Below, piece by piece: positions 13,601 through 25,600 of a stretch of 64,000 nt of DNA; position 1 is the first letter of the stretch, and every line of letters begins with the position of its first letter. The position numbers and the translations under genes are program-made. Origin of the DNA: Ahaetulla prasina (lineage: Eukaryota; Chordata; Lepidosauria; Squamata; Colubridae); NCBI RefSeq assembly GCF_028640845.1, contig NC_080546.1, positions 17,271,020 to 17,335,019 on the forward strand, read 5' to 3'. The notes under the pieces were generated by a model that was not told the origin of the DNA, made no database searches, and saw only the letters and a list, made by a program, of their open reading frames with translations.

Positions 13601-16600
13601 CGTGAACCATTTTTTATTTTATGTTTTCTTACAACTTATTTCATCCCAGTGAAATACACTATCCCAATGTCTATCTCACTTCTACCCAGTGTAAAAGGAG
13701 AACGATTAGAGTTAAAAAAGCAATTTAAAAAAAAATTAAAAATATACACACTAGTGACATTTGCCAAATATCCATTCTGGGGAGAAGATTGTTATGAAAA
13801 CAATCAGAACATCAAGTAGCTATATTAAGCCAAATTCCCCCATCCTATCTATTTACTTACCTAGCTAGCTACCTATCACACACACAGACAAACACACATA
13901 CACCATCCAAAGTCTGCTGAAAAAGCCAGATCTTCAAGGCTTCACAAAAGCACAACACCATCAGGTACAGAGATGTTGTTACAGAGGTAAACAAAGCTCC
14001 ATTTTCTTAGACTTTCCTCCAGATCGGCTATAGATAACTAGGTGCCAGGCTTTGCTTATTTCTGCAATGTATTTCCCTAAATAAATCTTTTTTCATTACT
14101 CATTTGCTCAAGATATATTTCTTGCTGTCCAAAATATTCACAGGCACATCCATAATGTGTAACTGAAACCACTCGCAAGTGATGGAAATACAGGGCCTTG
14201 TGTTCAGCTCCACTTTCTCCGCTTTTAAAAGGTAAAGTAAAGGTTCCCCTCGCACATATGTGCTAGTCGTTCCTGACCCTAGGGGGCGGTGCTCATCTCT
14301 GTTTCAAAGCCGAAGAGCCAGCGCTGTCCAAAGACGTCTCCGTGGTCATGTGGCCAGCATGACTAAACACCAAAAGCGCACAGAACACTGTTACCTTCCC
14401 ACCAAAGGTGGTCCCTATTTTTCTACTTGCAATTTTTATATGTTTTCGAACTGCTAGGTTGGCAGGAGCTGAGACAAGTAACGGAAGCTCCTCCCGTTAC
14501 GCGGCGCTAGGGATTCAAACTGCTGAACTGCCGACCTTCTGATCGACAAGTTCAGCATCTTAGCCACTGAGCCACCGCGTCCCAGCATCTCTGCTTTTAG
14601 GAAAGATCAAATTCTTCCTTTTCAGCCAGGCCTTTTTCACTTGGAGTTTGTATTCCACTGATTTTAACTGGTGTTTTGTGTTTTTTTAATTAAAATAATA
14701 CCTTTTGCATTTTTTTTACTGGAATGTTAACTCCCCAAATAGAAAGGCAGAGGGCTATTGAAATTGGATAAGATGGGGAGCACCCGATTAAAAACTCACC
14801 AAGACTTTTGAAATAGGGAAGCGCGTTATCAGCTGGCCCATGGTACAATAGCCTTCCAGCAGCAAGTAATGTCAGGCTATCAAACAACTTGAAAATAGAG
14901 TACCGGGGTTGATGGATTGAAAAAATGATTGTCTTTCCTTGCAGTGACATCCTGGGTACAACAGAGGGAAGACCATTACCTCGTGTAAGAACTCTTTGCT
15001 TTTAATTGCTCTGCATTAAAGTGCGATACATACAGCCTGAAATGAGAACATGGATCAGGGTCTTGAATGAAGCTACCACAATCAAAAATTGCTGAGGTTC
15101 CTATAGCCTTACCCCTGCTCAGCTAAAACCACCTGTTTTAGCCCAGTTATGTCTTAACAATAGCCACTCAATCAATCAGAATAGAGCTGGAAGGGACCTT
15201 GGAGGTCTTCTAGTCCAATCCCCTAACTCAAGCAGGAGACCCTATAGTATACCATTTCGGACAAGTGGCTGTCCAGTCTCTTCTTAAAAACCTGCGGTGA
15301 TGAAGCACGGACAGCTTCTGGAGGCAAGCTGTTCCACTGGTTAATTGTTGTCACTGTTAGGAAGTTTCTCTTTAATTCCAAGTTGCTTCTCTCCTTGAGT
15401 AGTTTCCATCCATTCTTTCTTGTCCTGCCTAAAAGTGCTTTGGTAAATAAGTTGACCCTTTCCTCTTGGTGGCAACCTCTCAAATACTAGAATACTGCTA
15501 TCATGTTCCCCCCTAGTCCTTCTTTTCTCTAGACCAGCAAACCCAAATCCTGGCATTATGTGTATTAGTATATTATAACACTACACACATTTATTTTAGC
15601 AAGACATACAAAAACATATTGAACATTTATTCAATAAATGTACGTTAATACACTAATACACATAATGCAATAAATGCATTATATGTATTAATTTATTACA
15701 ACACTACACACATTTATTTTAGCAAGACATACGAAAACGTATTGAACATTTACTTTTATTTTGGAAGAGAAAAATCTAAAGTAAAACATGTTCCTTCCTT
15801 AAACTGCTAAATTTACAACATGTACTAATCATCGCAAACTGAGTTTTCAAAACATAGCCATAGCACTTAGATTTATATACTGTCCCATAGTGCTTTACAG
15901 CACTCTCTGAGCAGTTTGCAAATGTCAGCATACTGTCCCTAACAATCTGGATCCTTATTTCACCGACTTCGGAAGCATGGAAGGCCAAGTCAACCTTGAC
16001 CCTTTAAGGATCGAACTCTAGGCTGTGGGCAGAGCTTGCCTGCAATACTACATTCCAACCACTGTGCCATCAGGGTAAAGACATATACAACGAATTAATG
16101 ACACATAATGGAGAAGATTATCCTGGCCACCAGGAATGACACAAGTACAAGTGGTTTTCAACATAATGAGCACATTTGAGCCTGACATTTCCATGGGTAA
16201 GCCAAGCAATTGTTTAAATGAGTTGCACCCTGTTTTACAAACTTTTTTTTTTTTGCCACAATGATTAAGCAAACGTCTGCAATGGTTGTAAGGGTGAGGA
16301 CTGGCTGTAAATCAGTTGTTTTCAGTGCCGTTGTAACTTCAAAAGGTCGGTACACAAATGACAGTAATTCAAGCATCACCTGTGGCACGGATTACCTTTT
16401 TAAGAGCAGTAGGACAGCATTGGCTGTGCTAGCATCCAATCCTGTTGTTGGCTCATCTAAGAACAACACTTTGGGGTTAGTAATGAGTTCTAATCCAATG
16501 CTGGTCCTTTTCCTTTCCCCCCCTGAAACTCCACGAGTAAAATAGGTGCCAACCTGGTGCAGCAAAGGAAATGGCAAAATAAAAACTTCTTGGAAATGTA

Positions 16601-19600
16601 ACATTTCATGAACAGTATGGGAAAAAATATATATATTTCAGCATAAAATACTTTAATAATGTCCGCTCCTGGTAACAACCGAGTTTATCAAATGGGACAT
16701 CACTGAAAGAATATGGGATCCCAGAAAGGCAGCGATACATTAAGGCAGACCTCAATATTTTATCCCACCCCACTCCCAAATCTTACCCAGCCTTTTGACT
16801 GTTCCCGTCTGGCTTGCATGAGATCAATCAGAAATTAGAAATCAAATGTAAGTAAGTGCCCGCCATGCATGCAATACAACTGCATTGCTTTCAATTTGAA
16901 GGCAATTGCTTTTTTTAAAAAAAATTACGTGTGTGGGCATGTGGGCATGCGCGCCTATGCACCTTCATAAACCTATTGGTTCGGCCCTCCACAACTGTCC
17001 AGTTTCTCACGTGGCCCCCTTGAGAAGATTCATTACCCACCCCTGCGTTAAGAGTCCAAGATGGTCATCTTAAGTAACATGACCTCATGCACTGGTGAAA
17101 GAATGTACATTTATATGGAGTTCACTTGATCTTTTGTTGCCAGAAAGATCTATAACAGTGTCAAACTCAATTTCACTGAGGGCCGCATCAGAGTTGTTTT
17201 TGACCTCAGGGGGCTTGGGGGGTGTGGCCAGCTCGACATCACTCGTGTCGGGGCCACCTGTAGCAGCCAAGTGCTAATGCAGGACTTCCTTCAGACTCTC
17301 CCTCTCATTATAATCTCCTTCCTTCCTTCCTTCCTTCCTTCCTTCCTTCCTTCCTTCCTTCCTTCCTTCCTTCCTTCCTTCTTTCCTTTCCTTCTTCCTT
17401 CCCTCTTCATTCTCCTTTCCTTCTTCCTTCCCCTCTTTCCTTCTTTTTCCTTCCTTGCTCTCTTCCCATCTTCCCTTCTTTTTCTTTGTCTTTCCTCTTT
17501 CCCTTTCTCCTTTCCTGTCCGTTCTTGGATGCTCAAATGCAAAAGGGGAAACATTTCTCCTTTTGTTTTGTTTTTAGTTTGTTTTTCTAACCCTCTGCCA
17601 GCGAAATCAGAGCCCGGGGGGCCACATGCGCTACCCTGGGCTCCATTTTTGGCCACGACAGCCTCCTGCAGCCCTCTGCCACCGAAAACTTGAGTTTGAC
17701 ACCTCCTGATCTATAAGAATCCTGCAAGCTAAGACCTCACCTAAAGATAGCAATAGCAATAGCGTTATATACCACCCTCCCTAAACAATCTGGGTCCTCA
17801 TTTCACCCACCTTGGAAGGATAGAAGGCTGAGTCAACTTTGAGTCAGTGAGGATCGAACCCCTGGCAATCAGCACAATTAGCCTGTGATACTGCATTCTA
17901 ACCACTGCACCACCATGGTTCTTTTAAGATAGGCAACCTCTTTGGACCACTGGGTGCATTGTATGTATGTATGTCCTTGAGGCACTCAAAAAATGGCCAC
18001 CTTGAAAATTTTCCCTCACAGTTTATCACAGTTTTCGGAGTATAAGACACACTTGTCCCCCCCTAAAAGGTGAAAATTTGGGTGCGTCTTATACACCGAA
18101 TGTAGCCAAAAATGTGAGGCATGGAAGAGGCGATGATCTATGGCAATCCCTACAGCCTGGAACAGCTGATTGGGGATATTCCAGGAGGCCGATCCCCCCG
18201 TCAATCAGCTGCTTGTGCTGAACAGTGGTGGGGTTCAAATTTTTTTACTACTGGTTCTGTGGGCGTGGCTTGGTGGACGTGGCATGGCTTGGTGGGCAAG
18301 GCTTGGTGGGCGTGGCAGGGGAAGGATACTGTAAGGATACCATTCCCTCCTCAATCCAGGGGAAGGTTACTGCAAAATCCACATTTCCTCCCCATCAGCT
18401 GGGCCTCGGGAGGCAGAGAATAGATGGGGGCAGGGCCAGTCAGAATTTTTAGTACCGGTTCTCCGAACTACTATTTTCCGCTACCTGTTCTCCAGAACTG
18501 GTCAGAACCTGCAGTAACCCACCTCTGGTGCTGAATCAGGCTGCAATAATGTGCTGAAGCTGACCTGGCTGGTCGCTATTTCCTGCAAGGACTGTTGGAG
18601 TTTGGAGCAGCAAGCAAAACACAAGCAGAGGAGAGGAGTTTCTGTTTCAGTTTTAGTTTCAGAGATCAGCATAGCATGCAGCTTTAGAACAATTGACCTA
18701 AGCCACACCCAGGCTCCTTGCTGTCTCCTTCCTTGTTGCTCACACAGCAAATACTATTTCCGTTTCCAAACAGTCTCACATACTGACAGGACGCTAGCCA
18801 GATGAATACCGATGAATGCTGATAGGCAGAGACAGATTTTTTCTTATTTTCCTCCCCTACGGTGCATCTTATATTCTGTAAAATACAGTAGTATCTATAA
18901 TGAGGGTGTCCAGTCTCAAATTACACCTTTACAAAAAAGGGAGACTTGTAAAGTTGCTTCTTTCTCTTCCCCCAGTACTCATCTACACATGTGGTTATTT
19001 CCCAGCCTTTCTTCTTGTTATATACCATATAAGGAGTGTGCTATAGTTTTCACTCAGGTCCTCCAAAAAGGCGGGAAAATACTTGAATCTCATTGGCTAA
19101 GCTGTCTGGTAGCCCTCTATATAAAGAGGACACTGCCAGACAAGCACTCTGTTGCGTTGTACTGGTCTACTAATAAAGAGCTGTTGTTATGAAAGAGCTG
19201 TGTCCGTCTCTTCCATCATCAGATCTAACACTTCTCTTGCTTCTCTCCAGCCCAGATCAGCTGCCCCGTCTCTATGCAACCCCAGTTCTGTTGCTCTGCT
19301 TGCACTCCTTCTCTTTCATGCTCTTTTCCCTCAGATTGCCAGAGATCTCTCCAACAAAGGGCTTGTTTGCATCCCATCCCATAATCTCATGCCCTACTGC
19401 ATTCTCACTTAACCTTTCTTTCTTGGTTTTTAACTAGTTAAGTCCAGTTTTGCCACCAAAACACAGTCAGCCTGTGCTATTTTCACGTGGATCCAAGAAC
19501 GGAAGCAATGCGGATGAGATGATCCCCAATTCCTCATTTTTACAGGCCCTTCAGCGGCTACATTATGTTAAACTAAAGAGTGATACAGCAGCTGCAGACT

Positions 19601-22600
19601 GGATGCTTTCAACAAGCTCAGCACAGCCCCAACTGCAGTTCCTATAAATCTTAGGGACCGTCATTCTTGCAAAATAGAGTAATACTAATGGACTAAAATT
19701 TCTCTCGTGTTCTGATTAGGTCAAAGATGGACAAACACCAAGCTGTAGCTTACATACAACCCCAGACATATTTTTGTGGATTCCAGAAACAAAACCGCCC
19801 TTTCTAAATAGTGGGTTTGTACCAGTAGTGGGTTGCTACAGGTTCACCCCGGTTCGGGAGAACTGGTAGCAGCGGCGGCAGGAGGCTCCACCCACCCGCC
19901 CGGATGTCATTAAATACAATCTGTGCATGTGCAGAAATAGCGTGCATGCGAGCGAACCGGTAGCAAAGGTAAGTGAAACCCACCCCTGGTTTGTACCATT
20001 CTTTATAGGCATAAATATTTATACCGCTAAATGTTGGTACCTCATTTGGGATTAAAAACTATGCTAATATATGTACGGATACCTTAGTATCTGCAACTTT
20101 GGACAAATCCAATTCCTTGAGAACCTGTTCAACCCTCTGCTTCTTTTCATATTTGCTCGTAGATAAAGGTAGCCGAAGGGCTGCTGAAAACATTAAATTT
20201 TCTCTGACTGTCAAGGTCCCCATCACAATGTCATCCTTAGAGATTAAAAAAAAACTGAATATTTTTATTTGGACATTAGACTTGCTTAGATTGCTATAGT
20301 ACAATCGTTAGTGGACACTTATTCACAGCGTTCCTTTAAAAACCTCTCAAAGCAGAGATAGATTTTATATTATGACATGCCTCCACATGCATAGGATTTT
20401 CTAAAATTTCTATCCCGACACCCCTAGTGTACAGGTAGTCCTCGACTTACAACCACAATTGAGCCCAAAATTTATGTTGCTAAGTAAGACAATTGCTAAA
20501 TTAATTTTGCCCCATTTTACAACCTTCCTTGCCACAGTTGTTAGGCGAATCACTACGGTTGTGAAGTTAGTAACATCACTGTTAAATGAATCTGGCTTGC
20601 CCTATTGACTCTGCTTCACAGGTGAGTTTCAGCAGGTTCTGACCCGTTCTGGAGAACCGGTAGCGGAAATTTTGAGTAGTTTGGAGAACCGGTAGTAAAA
20701 ATTCTGACTGGCCCCGCCACCATCTATTCTCTGCCTCCAGAGTCCCAACTGATCAGGAGGAAATGGGGATTTTGCAGTATCCTTCCCCTGGAATGGGGAG
20801 GGAATGGAGATTTTACAAGATCCTTCCTCTGCCATGCTCACCAAGCCACGCCTACAGAACCGGTAGTAAAAAATTTTGAAACCCACCACTGCTCTGCTTG
20901 TCTGAAGATGACCAAAGATATTCACGTGACCCCAGGACATGGCAACTGTTATAAATACGTGTCAGTTGTCAAGTGTGTGGATTTTTATCACGTGATCATG
21001 GGGCTGCTGCAATGGTTGCAAGAGTGAAAAACCGTCGTATCATTTTTCTTTTCCATTGCCTTCATAACTTGGAACAGTCACTAAATGAACTGTTGTAAGT
21101 CAAGGACTACTTGTATTTATTTCTAATTTTACAACCTCTGAACATTCTTTTAGATTTGATTTCCTCTTCCTGCTTAAATGTTCAGCATCTGTATATTTTG
21201 TTTAACAATATTCTACGTTAGATTCTACAATAAAAGCACAGAGGATATTGGAACGTATTCCTGAAGCAAACTATTCTATTTGGCCAATTTATAATCAATA
21301 AACAGCAGTGATTGAGAAATGAAAAGGGGTTCTATACTACAGGCTGCTGGGAAATAAAATACGTGGATTATACATAGCAACAAAAGGCTTACCTGAACTA
21401 CATATCCAGACATGCATTTAAAATGTGTTGGCAGGCCCATGCCATCTAACAAAATATCCCCAGACAGCCCCTGGGGATCTTTCCTTGTAGATAAAATGTC
21501 CAATAGCCTAAAAGAAAAATAAAAGCAATTTCAATTAAAATGATTGAGACCTACATTTCAGGAACACATCAATTGCAGCTATGCAATCCTTCAAAATCAT
21601 AATTTATCTGTGCACGTATACACAACTGCATGCAAACAGGATCTTTCAAAACAGCTACATTAGCAGAAGAAATATGGAGTTGTTTTAACTGTTCAAGTAT
21701 TCAATTGTTCGAAAGTCCTATAAATTTCTAGCTTGGACTGAAACTCTAAAACTTATGAAGAACAGTTTCAGGAATTGGGTATGTCTAGTTTAATGAAAAG
21801 AAGGGCTAGGGATGACATCATAGCAGTATTCAATATTTGAGGGGTTGCCACAAAGGAGAGTGGTTCAAACTATTTTCCAAAACATCTGAGGGCAGGACAA
21901 GAAGCAACAGATGGAAACCAATCAAGGAGAAAAGCAACCTAGAATTACAAGAAATTTTCTATTTAGAACAATTAATCAATGGAACAACTTGCCTCCAGAA
22001 GTTGTAGATGCTCCAATACTGGAGGTTTTTAAGAAAAGATTGGACAATCATTTGTCTGAAATGGTATAGGGTTTCCTGCCTGAGCAGGGAGCTGGACTAG
22101 AACAGGGGTCTTCAACCTTGGCAACTTTAAGCCTGGCGGACTTCAACTCCCAGAATTCCCCAGCCAGCTCCAGGCTTAAAGTTGCCATGGTTGGAGACCC
22201 CTGGACTAGAAGACCTCCAAGGTCCCTTCCAATTCTGTTATTCTGTTATTCTTAGAAAGGTGCCATTTCCCCCGATTAATAAATATATCCTTGGTCATTG
22301 CTAGGACTCACTCAGTGACTGTACGAAGTTGCAATATACATTTAATTGGATCATAAAATAGGGCTTTTTGTTCCATTGTTTTAACACTTACGAAGATTTG
22401 CCACAGCCAGTGGGTCCTAGAATCGCATTAAGACCAGGTTTCATGATACCACTGTAAAATAAAATTAGTTTGTTACTCTGGAGATCTTTACTGTATATAT
22501 ATATTCCAAACTACACATTTTACTTTGTTATCTTAAATTCACAGGCAGATAACATTTGATTATTAGCTATATATTTCTCATCATTTGAATTGATTACCTT

Positions 22601-25600
22601 CATCGGTTTCAAAGTTGCTTCTAAATACCTACTGAGTGGTTCTTCAGCATCACTAATGGCACTAAATCGCTGAAGGCAGGCAAAGAAGCAACAGATGGAA
22701 ACTACTCAAGGAGAGAAGCAACCTAGAACTAAGGAGAAATTTCCTCATAGTTAGAAAAATTAATCCGTGGAACAACTTGCCTCCAGAAGGTGTAGATGCT
22801 CCAGGACTGGAAGTTTTTAAGAACAGATTGGACAATCACTTTTCCTGAAATAGTATAGGCCAGGGATCTGCAAACTTGGCTCTTTTAAGACTTGTGGACT
22901 TCAACTCCCAGAGTTCCTCAGCAAGCAAAGCTGGCTGAGGAACTCTGGGTGTTGAAGTCCACAAGTCTTAAAACAGCCAAGTTTGCAGACCCCTGGTACA
23001 TGATTTCCTGCCTGAACAGGGGACTGCAAGACCTCTAAGGTCCCTTCCGACTCTTTTATTTTGTGATCCATGTATGGAGATGACACAGAACCCTAAAGTT
23101 CAAACAGTACTTGGGCATTTACTAATTTTGGTTGGACGTTAAAAGCCTAGATCAGCAGTTTGGTTTGTGTTAAGATAAGTGAAGATGGAATTGTGCATAG
23201 CTGTCAAAGGTTCAAGCAAAAAAATCCTGCCAAACTTTTCAGGATGTTATAGAGCTCTTTCCCTCATTTTGAAGAGCAAAATGAAACTGATAGGAAGCAT
23301 CAGAAGATACCTCTGCACGTGGAAGCTTTAGGAAGGAAAAATGAAGCAAACTGGATACTTCACTTCACTACGAGGGACTGTGTGGCTTAACTGAAGCAAC
23401 CTCAAGGGGATTTTTCACTCAGACCTATCGATTTGCAAGTGTCAGAAATGATAAAGAGGATTTGGCATTGCTTCCTGGAGGGCCTCACTGTGCTGGCACA
23501 AAGCCACGTTACACAGTCTTATCTCATGTGAAAACTACATCCTACAATATCAGGGTAAAGGGAATTACCCTAAACAACTGTCCAGGGGTGGGCTTCAAAA
23601 CTTTTAGCAAGGGGTTCTCTGCCCGCTTGCTGGGTGGCCATGGCCATGGTGGGCGTGGCCGAGTCGGCCTCCTGCACCAGGCTCCGGAGGCTTTCCTTGA
23701 GCCTCCAGGAGGGCAAAAATGGCCTCCCCAGGCTCCAGAATTTTCAGTAGGCCCATTTTTCACCCTCCCCAAGCCTCCGCACGTGCCCTGCACTTAACTG
23801 TATCCAAAATAGGCTGCGTGGAGACTCCTGGGTGGGGAGGGGAGGGGCAGGGTGGTGGAGTCAGCCAGGAGTGGGATTTGGGGGTTCTCTGAACTGCACA
23901 GAATCTTAGCTAGAGGTTCTCCCAAACCCCTGCAAAACCCCAATAGCCCACCTCTGCAACTGTCCTTCAAACCCAAACTCATTCTAGAGCACGGGTGTCA
24001 AACTCACGGCATCATGTTGCAATCACGTAATGTATTGTGACGTTTTTCCCCTTTGTGGAGCTGGGGTGGGCGTGGCATGACACACCCGGCCCCCAGGCCG
24101 CCAGTTTGACCCCCCTGTTCTAGATCAATGAGAAATGTGCCATGATATTGTGATGAATCTGAAAGATACTGAGAATTAAAAGGACTAATGGAGCCAAGGA
24201 TACTCTTTCTCAAATTCTTTTTGTGTGCCTGCAGATAAACACACACATACACACAGCCCTAGGGATAAACAATGATAAGATGACATTCTATAGACCAGAT
24301 AATATTATTCCAAATTAAAAAGCTGTATGAAAATATGTCCAACCAATTTAAATTTGGCAATCGTAATCATTTCTCAAAATTCAGATGCATAAAGGAATCG
24401 ACCAGAACTGCATTCTGCTCCTCTCCTTTTTAACCATTCTTTGAAGTATATAGTTTCAGGTTTGATTAAAAGTGAGTTACATGGCAACAGATCAACAGCT
24501 CTATTGTGTCCGTGATATTAAAAAGGCTGGACAAATAATAAACATTCAAAAAGTTCAATAACAATAATATTAAAAGGCTTGGCACAAATAATACATTTTT
24601 TAAAGGAAACAATAAACCACAATTGAATCGGATTTTAAGGAGGGGAGGGGCTGTGTATTTTTTGTTTGGCAGAAATGGCTGGCCATTGTTTTATTTGTTT
24701 TATAATTTATAATTACATTTCTGTACCGCACCATCTCCCGAAGGACTCAGGGCGGTGTACAGCCAATATTAAAATACACACACCAATATAATATAAATAA
24801 AATAAATAACACTATTTAAAAACAATTAAAAACAGATATTTAGTGGCCGAATCACTAAAACGGTCAAAGACCAATTAAAACCCATTAAAATTTCGCTAAA
24901 ATATGTCTTTACTTTTGGAATGTCTTTCTTATAGCCAGGTGTGTCTGCACAATGTGCTCAAAACTGTCAAGATGGCAGCCACAATGGTACAGTGTGATGG
25001 AAGCTCTGCCCCAATAAAGCAGGCGGAGCTTTCATTGTACCGTTGTAGCTGCCATTTTGGAATTTCATGGTGCTCCCCCATCCAGTGGTGAAATTCAGCT
25101 GGTTCTATCTGGCTCAGGCGAACCAGTAGCACTGGTGGCAGGAGGCTCCGTCCACCCACCCGGACATCATCACATCTCATTTTTGATCCTTTGAATAGAA
25201 TAGAATAGAATAGAATTTATTGGCCAAGTGTGATTGGACACACAAGGAATTTGTCTTGGTGCATATGCTCTCAGTGTACATAAAAGAAAAGATACGTTCA
25301 TTAAGGTACAACATTTACAATACAATTGATGGTCAATATATCAATATAAATCATAAGGATTGCCCTCAACAAGTTATAGTCATTCAGTCATAAGTGGAAA
25401 GAGATTGGTGATGGGAACTATGAAACGATTAATAGTAGTGCAGATTCAGTAAATAGTCTGACAGTGTTGAGGGAATTATTTGTTTAGCAGAGTGATGGCC
25501 TTCGGGAAAAAACTGTTCTTCTTAAGGCTCTGCGCATGTGTGGAGGAGGTGCACGCAAACGCTCACATTTGCGAACCTGTAGCGTAAGTGAATTTCACCC

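Noticed and set aside
13394..13819. 141-codon ORF
   Set aside because: No domain, no splice support, low-complexity start; sits in a copy B intron.
17271..17693. Serine/leucine/phenylalanine-rich ORF
   Set aside because: Translation of the TTCC/CT-rich tract.
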